Source of the DNA: Poriferisocius sp965200775
Lineage (GTDB): Bacteria; Actinomycetota; Acidimicrobiia; Acidimicrobiales; Bin134
NCBI GenBank assembly: GCA_965200775.1
Contig: OZ241383.1
Location: 1,984,001-2,048,000 of the forward strand
Length of the DNA: 64,000 bases
Direction of reading: 5' to 3'
Of this stretch, positions 54,840-64,000 are shown piece after piece. Numbering within the stretch: the first letter of the stretch is position 1; each line of letters starts with the position of its first letter. A program made the position numbers and the translations under genes. The notes under the pieces are model-generated. The model saw only the letters and a list, made by a program, of their open reading frames with translations. It was not told the origin of the DNA and did not search any database.

Positions 54840-55838
54840 TCAGGAAACGAAAGCCTCGGGGTTGGCCTCAAAGCGTCGGCGGCACCCGGTAGCGCAGAAG
54901 TAGTAGTCGATGCCGTCGTGGCTGGCGTGGTGGCGGGCTTCGGCCACCAACACGGCCATACCGCACACCGGATCGACTGCTTCCACCGGGCGCTCTCCCG
55001 GTGCTGATCCGGCCCCCACCGCCAGATTGCCCTGAGCCCGGCGGGCCACGAGGTCGGCAATCACCGCTGCGGCGATCTCGCGGTTGGGTATGCGGCCCAG
55101 GTCCATCCCGGCCGGCGCGCTGATGCGGGCCAGATCGTCGTCGCCGAATCCCTGGCTGCGCAGGAAATCGCGCACCGCATCGGCCCGTTTCTCCGAGGCC
55201 ACCAGCCCGATGTAGCCGGCGTCGGTGCTCAGGGCCGCCGACAGGGCAAGGTCGTCGTAGTGCCCCTGGGTGGCCACCACCACCGCGGTAGCCCGGTCGA
55301 CAACCAGGCCGCTCAGGTCCAGTTCGGTGCGGACCAGATCGGGCCGTTCATGGTCGTCGGGACTGCCGCCGTCGTCGATTATTGCCGCATCCCAGCCGAT
55401 GGCTTCGGCCACCCCGGCGATGGCATCCACCGCCGGGGTGCGGCCGATCACCACCACCTGGGGAGCTGGCAGGCTCGGCTCCAGGTACACCTCCATGGCT
55501 CCCTCCGAATCACACGCCATAGCAATAGAACGCAACCCGTCGCCGGTGTCATCGGCTTGGCCCACATCGGCGTCGCGATGGCGGTCTCGACCCTCCGAGG
55601 GTCCCAGGCACAGCAGCCGAGGCTCGCCCGATTCCAGGCATGCCAGCGCCTCGACGATCACGGTGGGCTCGGCGCAGGCGCCCCCCAGCCAGCCGCGCAC
55701 AGCGCCGTCGGGCAGGATCACCGCCTGCGACCCCTGCTGTCCCGACGACGGCGCCCGCCTCCAGATCACCGACGCCAGCACGAACGGCCGGCGCCGGCGG
55801 CGCAGCTCCACCGCCCGGGCCATCACGGCAACGTTCAT
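54840..55838 (-). CDS. XdhC/CoxI family protein with C-terminal YHS domain
   Basis: 332 residues. The N-terminal XdhC_CoxI unit (~7-75) has PFVLASVIWRRAPSSGQQGSQAVILPDGAVRGWLGGAC, where the Cys in GGAC is the family's conserved residue. A Rossmann part (~124-270) has VVIGRTPAVDAIAGVAEAIGW and DLGRIPNREIAAAVIADLVARR. The last 45 residues are a YHS domain, VDPVCGMAVLVAEARHHASHDGIDYYFCATGCRRRFEANPEAFV, often metal-binding. XdhC-type proteins insert or sulfurate the Mo cofactor. It is immediately downstream of coxL, so the job is probably maturation of this CO dehydrogenase. Confidence 0.88.
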   Translation of the reverse strand: MNVAVMARAVELRRRRRPFVLASVIWRRAPSSGQQGSQAVILPDGAVRGWLGGACAEPTVIVEALACLESGEPRLLCLGPSEGRDRHRDADVGQADDTGDGLRSIAMACDSEGAMEVYLEPSLPAPQVVVIGRTPAVDAIAGVAEAIGWDAAIIDDGGSPDDHERPDLVRTELDLSGLVVDRATAVVVATQGHYDDLALSAALSTDAGYIGLVASEKRADAVRDFLRSQGFGDDDLARISAPAGMDLGRIPNREIAAAVIADLVARRAQGNLAVGAGSAPGERPVEAVDPVCGMAVLVAEARHHASHDGIDYYFCATGCRRRFEANPEAFVS

Positions 55839-55851
55839 GGCACCAGTGGCC

Positions 55852-55949
55852 GATCAGCTTGCTTCGTCAATGGCCGCCCACGCTCCGACAGCCGCACCGG
55901 ATCAGCTTGCTTCGTCAATGGCCGCCCACGCTCCGACAGCCGCACCGGA

Positions 55950-55979
<30 letters not shown>
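55852..55979. repeat. 48-bp tandem repeat of the coxL 3' end
   Basis: Identical units start at 55852 and 55900, and a third (30 bp shown) at 55948, where it is the actual coxL end. The + strand unit begins GATCAGCTTGCTTCGTCAAT; the minus strand repeats WAAIDEAS-stop. The 48-bp period is divisible by three. The two extra copies lie after the coxL stop and abut the XdhC-YHS start, filling the entire intergenic space (55839-55949). Confidence 0.92.
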
Positions 55980-58301
<2,322 letters not shown>

Positions 58302-58310
58302 GGTGACTCC

Positions 58311-58790
58311 TCAGCTTCCGTTCGACGATTCGGCCACTCGGGCAGCAGCCGTCCGGATGGCTTTGACGATGTTCATATAGCCGGTGCAGCGGCACAGATT
58401 CCCGGAGATGGCCCAGCGCACCTCGTCGTCCGACGGGTCGGGGTTCTCGGCGATAAGCGAAGCGCCCACCAGCATCATGCCCGGGGTGCAGAATCCGCAT
58501 TGGAGGCCGTGGTCGTCGGTGAATGCCGACTGGATGGGGTGCAGGCCCTCGGCGGTCTTGAGGCCCTCCACGGTGGTGACCTCGGCGCCGTCGGCCTGCA
58601 CGGCCAGCACGGTGCACGACTTCACCGGGCGACCGTCGAGCAGTACCGTGCAGGCTCCGCAGCTTGTGGTGTCACAGCCCACGTGGGTGCCGGTAAGCCC
58701 CACGTTGCGGCGGATGTGGTCCACCAGCAGGGTGCGGGGCTCCACTTCGCCGGCATGGTCGGTGCCGTTGATGGTGACGGAGATTTCCAT
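58311..58790 (-). CDS. coxS: aerobic carbon monoxide dehydrogenase small [2Fe-2S] subunit
   Basis: 159 residues from the ATG at 58790; a longer upstream frame overlaps coxM and was rejected. GTHVGCDTTSCGACTVLLDGRPVKSC is the first [2Fe-2S] cluster, and LQCGFCTPGMMLVGA...GNLCRCTGYMNIVKAI the second. Its start is 2 bp beyond the coxM stop, and its own stop is 9 bp from the coxL start, so translation is coupled. It links the Mo-Cu site to the flavin subunit. Confidence 0.94.
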   Translation of the reverse strand: MEISVTINGTDHAGEVEPRTLLVDHIRRNVGLTGTHVGCDTTSCGACTVLLDGRPVKSCTVLAVQADGAEVTTVEGLKTAEGLHPIQSAFTDDHGLQCGFCTPGMMLVGASLIAENPDPSDDEVRWAISGNLCRCTGYMNIVKAIRTAAARVAESSNGS

Positions 58791-58792
58791 GG

Positions 58793-59656
58793 TCAGCTCC
58801 CCTCGGCCTGTTGGGCGGCGGCGGCCAGCCCCCGCTTGGTGTAGGTGCGGACCACCTGGCGCTTCCAGGCGGCGGTGCCCCGAACGTCGTCGCGGGGTTC
58901 GGCGGTGGCCACAGCCAGCTCGGCCGCTTCTGTGAACAGCTCGTCGCTGGGTTGGTTGCCTTCCAGCAGTGCGGCAGCTTCGGCCACGGCGGTGTTGACC
59001 GGGTTGACCGATGTGAGCGCCAGACCCGCAGCGGTGATGGTGCCGGCCTCGTCCAGTTCCAGGTGGGAGGCCACCCCCACCGTGGCGTAGTCGCCGATCT
59101 TGCGCTCCAGCTTGAGGTAGGAACCTCCGGAACGGCCCGCTGGGACGGGGATGTGAAGGCCCACCACCAGCTCGTCCTCGGCCAGCGCCGAGGTGAACGC
59201 CCCCTGGATGAAATCGGCAATGGGAATCTGCCGCCGGCTGCCCGACCCCTGGATCACCACATCGGCTCCGGTGGCCAGCAGCACGGTGTTCCAGTCGCCC
59301 TCCGGGTCGCAGTGGGCTACCGAGCCGCAGATGGTGCCCCGATTGCGAACCAGCGGGTCGGCAATCCACGGGGCGGCGGCGGCAATTGCTCCAAAGGTGG
59401 CGTCCGACGCCATCACGTCGGCGTGACGAGCCAGCGCTCCCACCTGGAGATGGCCGTTGACCCTCCCAATGGCGTCCAGACCGGCGATGCGGTTGATGTC
59501 GATGAGCGTGTCCGGGAAAGCCACCCGCATCTTCATCATGGGGATCAGGCTCTGGCCGCCGGCGATGAACCGGCCCCCCTCCCCCGCGTCAACCTTGGCC
59601 TGCACCGCCTCATCCACGGTCTGGGCCACGACGTAATCGAACCGTGACGGAAACAT
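58793..59656 (-). CDS. coxM: aerobic carbon monoxide dehydrogenase medium FAD-binding subunit
   Basis: 287 residues from the ATG at 59656, preceded by GGAGGAG; upstream open frame left out. The FAD-binding domain has FIAGGQSLIPMMKMRVAFP (the AGGQSL flavin loop) and VRNRGTICGSVAHCDPEGD (TIGGS-like loop, here TICGS). The C-terminal CO_deh_flav_C domain ends at about 280. It is the first gene of the cox operon; the ~200-bp region upstream (59657-59865) carries the promoter but no clear boxes were identified, only C-rich tracts and short TGCA-rich words. Confidence 0.93.
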   Translation of the reverse strand: MFPSRFDYVVAQTVDEAVQAKVDAGEGGRFIAGGQSLIPMMKMRVAFPDTLIDINRIAGLDAIGRVNGHLQVGALARHADVMASDATFGAIAAAAPWIADPLVRNRGTICGSVAHCDPEGDWNTVLLATGADVVIQGSGSRRQIPIADFIQGAFTSALAEDELVVGLHIPVPAGRSGGSYLKLERKIGDYATVGVASHLELDEAGTITAAGLALTSVNPVNTAVAEAAALLEGNQPSDELFTEAAELAVATAEPRDDVRGTAAWKRQVVRTYTKRGLAAAAQQAEGS

Positions 59657-59865
59657 AAGTCTCCTCCCTTCCCCACGAGCTCGTTGCGAGCGCCACCCTA
59701 GCCGCTCCCCCCCTCCCCCTGCTCGTGGGCTCTCCACACCCCCCCCTCGACAATCCTTTCACAGGTGGAAGAGGGACCTCATACCCAGCAGATGCTTGCA
59801 TTAGGTTGCAAGTGGGTGCAAGGCTAGAGGCATGCAGATGGTTGTAGCGTGACGGCATTCTTAAG

Positions 59866-60360
59866 GTGAAGTTCTTTTTCCAATCACCTTTCAAATTGAA
59901 AAGAAGCACGAAATCCGAATGTTGCTTTTCCATGGAATATGAAACAGAAGGGCTTTTGTTTCAATCGGATGGCCACTACTTGGCAGTTCAGAATGGTCAT
60001 TGTCAATGTCGCATGAACAGGCAGCTACGGATTTGGCGTGTTTATCGGGACAAAGTGCCGCTGCTCGTGGGCACCAGATCGAACCTATCCTTTGACCTGA
60101 CACACCTCGCGCCGTTCTTTGCACATCAGCCGAGCCACCTAAACGTTCGCTGCTATGGCTATTACGATTATGACGACAATACGTTTGTCAAGGAATTGAA
60201 TCCAGACGCTCAAGATGAGAGGCCATGCCATGCTGCAAACGTAAGGTCATCCGAGACAAATGGCGGGCCGATTCGCATCAAACTAAGGGGCTACTCCATC
60301 AACATTCGTGAAGGACTGGACCAACTGCTGAGCCACAAACGGAAACCAAGGCACACATAG
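59866..60360 (+). CDS. hypothetical protein in AT-rich accessory block
   Basis: Up to 164 residues from the GTG at 59866; an ATG at 59932 (MEYETEGLLFQSDG) is a credible shorter start. The sequence was not recognised. It is rich in aromatic and basic residues (YLAVQNGHCQCRMNRQLRIWRVYRDKVPLL, YGYYDYDDNTF), without membrane segments. Codon usage and the low GC of this stretch differ sharply from the cox genes, indicating separate origin. It is divergent from coxM and convergent with the DUF6575 gene. Confidence 0.5.
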   Translation: MKFFFQSPFKLKRSTKSECCFSMEYETEGLLFQSDGHYLAVQNGHCQCRMNRQLRIWRVYRDKVPLLVGTRSNLSFDLTHLAPFFAHQPSHLNVRCYGYYDYDDNTFVKELNPDAQDERPCHAANVRSSETNGGPIRIKLRGYSINIREGLDQLLSHKRKPRHT

Positions 60361-60427
60361 CGATCAATGTAATAGTTTACCCGGTCAGGGGCGAGGCGAG
60401 TCGTGGATAAGAGGTTGTGTGTTGCTG

Positions 60428-61645
60428 TTACGAGGCTTGACTGGGAACAGCGGGAGCGGCCCCATTGACACTTACAAGCTCAACAAGTAATCGAGTTATC
60501 GTTTCTTTTCCCGTAACTCCAGACACATCGACTGTTTCCTCGACCGTCGCACAGTAGTTGCCGGTAATGGTGAACTCTTGATCAAAATTGAAGCGATCTT
60601 TATCTGCCCTACCTATAATCCGATCCCCGTTGACTTGATCCTCTATTTCAAACCATCCGGTTCGTGTGTTGAGTCCAATCAGTGTGCCCGTGACCATGTA
60701 AGTTGTCTTCGTAGATATATCTGACAACGAAAGCGCGTGAGATACCGTAAATAGAAATTCGGCGTTTAGTTTTCTGAATGAGCCGCGACCATTCGCAGTC
60801 GAACCCCAGTCAAATGTCATGTCCGTTTCGCTATCTACAAGGAGAGAGATAAAACTCACATACTTTGAGGCAGCCCGAACTCGCAGTTTATCAAGAGAAT
60901 CTGCGAGTCTGGATTCATTGGCACCTGCATCTAGCAAAGAATCCAACGCAGCAAGAGAGTCTGCCATTAGTGAGCCACCAAAAGGGTCGGGAGACTCCGC
61001 AGCTACAAGCTCCACACCGAATGAACCAGCGAATGAACCGACGGCTCTCAGTTCAGTTGCTTTCAGAATATCCGGGTTTATTCGACCTCGTGTCGTAGCA
61101 ACACCAGCGATAGCTTGTCCTATGGCGGAAACCAGCTCTTGCACACTAACCAACACTTGTCCAACTAGCCAGCTAGGCGCTTCGGTCCCGCTAATGTGGT
61201 GTGGACGGAGTGCGAGTCTAAGTGTTTCTCTGTGCCGTTGTGCAGCGTGAACATGGGCTACTTGTGTACCTTCTAGCAGTGCAAGTGTTGAGTCACCAAG
61301 CAAGAACTCTCCGGGGTTAGGCAGATCTTCTGGTGATATGTCGGTGGCTTTAATCGCAACCACATGATCCTCGTGTGGTCCAACACTGACGTCATAGACA
61401 TAACTGTCTTCAGCGAGGACAAATGCAGACCTAAGTTCAAGATCACCATTCACCAGACTCTGGAGCCGGCGTTTCGACAAGGGACTAAACAGCCATCTGG
61501 ACATATCTTTCGTCTCTTCCACAGAAAGCGCGAGAAACATCCTATTGGCCGAATTAGTAGCTGCAAATAGCCGAGGTCCGTCGTAGTACGCGTAGACATC
61601 AGTAATCTGGAGGTGACCGAGGTAGGTATCTTCCGGGAGGCGCAC
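60428..61645 (-). CDS. DUF6575 domain-containing protein
   Basis: 405 residues from the GTG at 61645, which shares its first base with the stop of the upstream gene (TAGTG) and follows GGAAG. A longer frame to 61702 lies inside that gene and was rejected. The N-terminus MRLPEDTYLGHLQITDVYAYYDGPRLFAATN matches the DUF6575 pattern (LG-L-I--VY-YYDGP-LF). A second region (~290-380) is beta-rich. No catalytic motif was seen. Codon use is AT-leaning. The family has no known function. Confidence 0.75.
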   Translation of the reverse strand: MRLPEDTYLGHLQITDVYAYYDGPRLFAATNSANRMFLALSVEETKDMSRWLFSPLSKRRLQSLVNGDLELRSAFVLAEDSYVYDVSVGPHEDHVVAIKATDISPEDLPNPGEFLLGDSTLALLEGTQVAHVHAAQRHRETLRLALRPHHISGTEAPSWLVGQVLVSVQELVSAIGQAIAGVATTRGRINPDILKATELRAVGSFAGSFGVELVAAESPDPFGGSLMADSLAALDSLLDAGANESRLADSLDKLRVRAASKYVSFISLLVDSETDMTFDWGSTANGRGSFRKLNAEFLFTVSHALSLSDISTKTTYMVTGTLIGLNTRTGWFEIEDQVNGDRIIGRADKDRFNFDQEFTITGNYCATVEETVDVSGVTGKETITRLLVELVSVNGAAPAVPSQAS

Positions 61646-62040
61646 TACTCTTCCTTTCTCACGTAGAAGTGCATCGCTGGCGAATACGACGATGGCACCC
61701 ACCAGGTGTGGTGACTAGACTTCGGGTCGTTGCGTGACGGAGTCGGTTTGATGAGACCAGGTTCACCTCCGATGTCCGCCTCTGCAAGCAGATGTTTCTT
61801 GAGGGCTGGAACTTGCCGCTGCATCTTGGCTGCATCCTCAGCGTCCCGAAAGACCGACAGACCTTGTGCTTGACAGTAGAGTTCGTTGTTACCCATTTGT
61901 GCGTTCGGTCGAACCTTGGCTAGCGCGACAAAGTCGCTAGCACGCGGCGGATCAGCCTCAACAAGTCGAATAACGACGCCGTGCGGTGTCTGCGCATCAG
62001 GCGGCGGGCAGCAAGCGGGGAATTCGTCGGTCCAGTCCAT
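61645..62040 (-). CDS. small hypothetical protein coupled to DUF6575 gene
   Basis: 131 residues from the ATG at 62040: MDWTDEFPACCPPPDAQTPHGVVIRLVEADPPRASDFVALAKV... ending FYVRKEE. Not recognised; it contains CC, YCQAQG and His/Trp-rich SSHHTWWVPSSYSP segments, no membrane helix. The stop codon overlaps the DUF6575 start (TAGTG), so the two are translationally coupled and probably function together. A consensus -10 lies 9 bp upstream of the start. Confidence 0.7.
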   Translation of the reverse strand: MDWTDEFPACCPPPDAQTPHGVVIRLVEADPPRASDFVALAKVRPNAQMGNNELYCQAQGLSVFRDAEDAAKMQRQVPALKKHLLAEADIGGEPGLIKPTPSRNDPKSSHHTWWVPSSYSPAMHFYVRKEE

Positions 62041-62049
62041 AGCCTTTCC

Positions 62050-62055
62050 ATTATA
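62050..62055 (-). promoter_or_regulatory. -10 element (TATAAT) of the 131-aa/DUF6575 operon
   Basis: Perfect TATAAT on the minus strand, 9 bp before the ATG at 62040, with GGAAAGG between. Initiation about 7 bp downstream would give a leader of only 2-4 nt, so the transcript would be nearly leaderless. No good -35 is seen 17 bp upstream. The element stands out in this otherwise high-GC window. Confidence 0.5.
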
Positions 62056-62080
62056 CCCACTGGTCCTCCATCTACTCCCC

Positions 62081-62356
62081 TCATGAGAAGCGTAAAGATT
62101 GCCAGTAAGGTTTCGCGGATGTCGATGCCACAGTCTCGTGGTCGCCGAAGTCGCCTGAAGTGGAGTCCCAGAGTTTGCTGTCTTCGCTGTTGGACCAGTC
62201 TGTCCAGGCATCCTCGTACTCGGCACCAAGTTCCGACGCCCGCAGCAGCCCGATGGCGTGCTTGAGCGCGGCGGAACGGGACGTGAACCCGTGGCGATCC
62301 CCGTAGGAGTCGGGGAAGTTGACATCGTCATCCGGCAGGCTCACACTCAGCTTCAC
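62081..62356 (-). CDS. ribbon-helix-helix (MazE/CopG-like) antitoxin, orphan with altered tail
   Basis: 91 residues from the GTG at 62356 (VKLSVSLPDDDVNFPDSYGDRHGFTSRSAALKHAIGLLRASELGAEYEDAWTDW). This is the actinobacterial RHH antitoxin pattern (KLSVSLPxEDV...SRSAALxxAIxLLRxxELxxxY). The C-terminal segment after ~65 departs from the family norm, and no toxin gene follows: the next gene is the 131-aa protein, 40 bp on. It is probably a degenerate orphan. Confidence 0.75.
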   Translation of the reverse strand: MKLSVSLPDDDVNFPDSYGDRHGFTSRSAALKHAIGLLRASELGAEYEDAWTDWSNSEDSKLWDSTSGDFGDHETVASTSAKPYWQSLRFS

Positions 62357-62521
62357 GCCCAAAGAATAACCGAGGTGTGACCCTGGTAGGACCCACTTTT
62401 GGAGCATGCCTCCGCGAAAAGGAGGGAACCTCACACCCCAACCACCCCGGATGGCACCGACCTTAGGACTCGGGGTCGGCAAACGCACCCTGACAACTGA
62501 ATGGAAGGCCAACCCGGGGAA

Positions 62522-62899
62522 TCAGGGGGCGAGGCGTTGGTCGAGGCGGGTGCGGAATGCCTTGGCACCCACCACCACTGCACCGTGGGTGGATACCCGG
62601 CGGATCAGGTCTCGGTCGGAGGTAATCACGGTGGCTGACGACGGGTCGTCGAGGGCGGCCACCCGGCTTGCGATCTCGTCGTCGGCGGCGTTGGGGCCCC
62701 GGCGAGCGGCATAGGCAAGCTGCACCGATCCGTGTTGCCCGGCGGGCAGCCCCCTCACCGGAGCGCCGTCGGCCACCACCAGGGCTTCCACCTTGGCGGT
62801 CCGGAGGTCGTCAACCAGCCGTCGGAGAGCGCCGTCCCGGTCGGCCCACCACCCATCGGGCCGGCAGCCGATCACGTTCATGGCATCCACTACCAGCAT
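62522..62899 (-). CDS. NYN domain (YacP-like) ribonuclease
   Basis: 125 residues. MLVVDAMNVIGCRPDGWWADRDGALRRLVDDL is the first NYN/PIN-like strand with the catalytic Asp. AADDEIASRVAAL supplies further acidic residues, and ATVITSDRDLIRRVSTHGAVVVGAKAFRTRL completes the PIN-like core (SDxxL). Similar bacterial proteins are RNA-cleaving. It is the last gene before a terminator and lies downstream of the peroxidase on the same strand. Confidence 0.85.
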   Translation of the reverse strand: MLVVDAMNVIGCRPDGWWADRDGALRRLVDDLRTAKVEALVVADGAPVRGLPAGQHGSVQLAYAARRGPNAADDEIASRVAALDDPSSATVITSDRDLIRRVSTHGAVVVGAKAFRTRLDQRLAP

Positions 62900-63002
62900 G
62901 GCAAACCCTCAAGACCGTGCCGCCACCGGGGAGGAAGTCGGCGGGGAGGAAATCGATGGGGAGACAATCGATGGAAAGGCACTAGATGAGGCATTAACGA
63001 AA

Positions 63003-63032
63003 AGGTCGGCGGCCCCAAAAGACCGCCGACCT
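63003..63032 (-). terminator. rho-independent terminator after the Dyp peroxidase gene
   Basis: AGGTCGGCGG (63003-63012) and CCGCCGACCT (63023-63032) form a perfect 10-bp stem with a 10-nt loop, 26 bp after the peroxidase stop. In the minus direction it is followed by TTTCGTT, a short U-rich tract. The remaining ~100 bp to the NYN gene show only a purine-rich GGGGAGG/AATCGATGG patch with no clear function. Confidence 0.8.
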
Positions 63033-63057
63033 CCGAAGATGATTGGGCCCGAGCCGA

Positions 63058-63978
63058 TTAGGCCAGGCTTGAGTCCAGGCACTCCACCGACGGGGCGAAG
63101 TAGTAGCTGCCCGAAGCCGGGTTGGAGAAGTCGGTGAGCATGTCGCGCACCTGGCCGTTGCGGCCGTACATGGCGTCCATGCGCTCCCGGAACGGAGCCT
63201 GGGTCTTGCAGAAGGCCATGAAGTACAGCCCCACCGTTCCGTCGTGGAAGGCATACGGGGTGGACCGGCGGGCGATCTCATCCCGCTTGGGCTTGGAGTC
63301 ATCGGCGGTCTCGCCCTCCCTCAACTCCACGTGGGAGAGGTGGGAGTGCGGGGCCTGCTCGTCCAGACGGGTGGAGTCGGCCTTGGTGCGACCGAAGTTC
63401 ACCTCCTGAGTGGGGATGTCCAGCTGCTCCCACGCCACCAGGTCGTGGACCCAGCGCTGGGCGATGATGAAGCTGCCCCCGGCACCGGGCTCACCGTCGG
63501 GGATGATGGCTACGGCGGGCTGATCCTCGTCCTCCGGATTACCGGTGCCGTCGATGAACCCGGTCATGTCCAGGCTCTCGCCGTAGATGAAGGTTGGGGT
63601 CTCCCGGGCCACGCTCATGCCGGCGGCGATGAGGGCCTGGCGGGCATCCCACTGGGCCTTCCACACGAGGTCCTTCTCGTCGTGGGTCATCCACAGGAGC
63701 AGCTCCTCCTGGGTCCCCTTGGCCTCGCGGCCGCTGCCGTCGATCGACTCCACCGTGTGATAGGGCTGGAAGTCGCCGGGCACATCGTCGGTCAGATCGG
63801 CGAGCAATGTGGGGCCGAGACCGATGACCAGGTTGATCCCCTGACCGTCGCAGTTGCTGCGGCAGTCGGAGATAGCCGACTTGATCGCCCCCAAATCCGC
63901 GCCGTCACCGCGACTGAGGTGGACGTACCACTGGTACTTGCCCATATCGTTGAAAATTGCCGGTTGGCAGGTTGCCAT
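63058..63978 (-). CDS. Dyp-type peroxidase
   Basis: 306 residues from the ATG at 63978, with GGAGGAG at good spacing; an ATG two codons earlier is possible. The catalytic Asp is in GFIDGTGNP. SHLSHVELRE is the proximal His region, and RRSTPYAFHDGTVGLYFMAFCKTQAPF is the conserved haem-side block. It reduces H2O2 with broad dye-like substrates. No encapsulin gene or C-terminal targeting peptide is present, so a cytosolic role is likely. Confidence 0.93.
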   Translation of the reverse strand: MATCQPAIFNDMGKYQWYVHLSRGDGADLGAIKSAISDCRSNCDGQGINLVIGLGPTLLADLTDDVPGDFQPYHTVESIDGSGREAKGTQEELLLWMTHDEKDLVWKAQWDARQALIAAGMSVARETPTFIYGESLDMTGFIDGTGNPEDEDQPAVAIIPDGEPGAGGSFIIAQRWVHDLVAWEQLDIPTQEVNFGRTKADSTRLDEQAPHSHLSHVELREGETADDSKPKRDEIARRSTPYAFHDGTVGLYFMAFCKTQAPFRERMDAMYGRNGQVRDMLTDFSNPASGSYYFAPSVECLDSSLA

Positions 63979-64000
63979 GCGCATCTCCTCCCTGGAACGT

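Noticed and set aside
62456..62481. CCGACC/GGTCGG hairpin in the antitoxin-NYN interval
   Set aside because: Only 6 bp of stem and no U tract; not supported as a terminator. No tRNA-like fold or T-loop is present in this interval either.

Overview
The window is a high-GC, densely packed bacterial chromosome segment. Several features point to Actinomycetota, most likely an Acidimicrobiia-like heterotroph: four flavin/F420-type luciferase-like (LLM) oxidoreductases, actinobacterial P450s, a PAC2-family protein, GlbO-type globin, GTG starts and many 4-base start/stop overlaps. No rRNA, tRNA, CRISPR array or intact insertion sequence was found. The taxon is inferred from gene content only.

Layout. 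0-3.9 kb: two tandem dimethylglycine/sarcosine-dehydrogenase-like flavoproteins (the first cut by the window edge) and a cyclase-family hydrolase. 3.9-5.0 kb: the 5' end of a broken P450 gene joined to a lower-GC island with a DUF2335 membrane protein. 5-17.4 kb: catabolic genes (P450, SMP-30 lactonase, TauD dioxygenase, epimerase, fused class III CoA-transferase coupled to an enoyl-CoA hydratase, two LLM enzymes, SDR, DUF1214, sulfotransferase). 17.7-24.6 kb: serA-DUF1015, an amidohydrolase, glbO-rmuC and another LLM enzyme. 24.6-29.8 kb: accessory zone with a VapBC relic, a coupled hydrolase/LLM/cupin operon, a DUF4143 ATPase under four 23-bp iterons, and a MazEF-like pair with a palindromic operator. 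29.8-44.8 kb: amidohydrolases around a flavodoxin, an orphan form-II-like molybdenum hydroxylase, an esterase, an exporter, UDP-galactopyranose mutase, a fused 5-oxoprolinase/hydantoinase, a [2Fe-2S] protein, an SDR and a PAC2 protein. 44.9-46.5 kb: a UGSC-family selenoprotein read through an in-frame UGA, with a strong SECIS-like hairpin, plus an upstream partner. 46.5-54.8 kb: SDR, SnoaL-like protein, a complete branched-chain-type ABC importer and a P450. 54.8-59.7 kb: a form I aerobic CO dehydrogenase cluster coxM-coxS-coxL with an XdhC-YHS fusion. 59.8-62.4 kb: AT-rich accessory block (DUF6575 gene coupled to a small gene, an unknown gene, an orphan antitoxin). 62.5-64 kb: NYN nuclease and Dyp-type peroxidase.

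Together the genes describe an aerobic organism that imports and degrades small organic or lipid-like substrates (CoA transfer, hydration, SDR, P450, LLM steps) and can probably supplement energy by oxidising CO. The most notable item is the selenoprotein at 44886-45419. Conventional gene calling would break it at the UGA, yet the UGA lies exactly in the family's redox motif and is followed by a hairpin whose core resembles that of E. coli fdhF.
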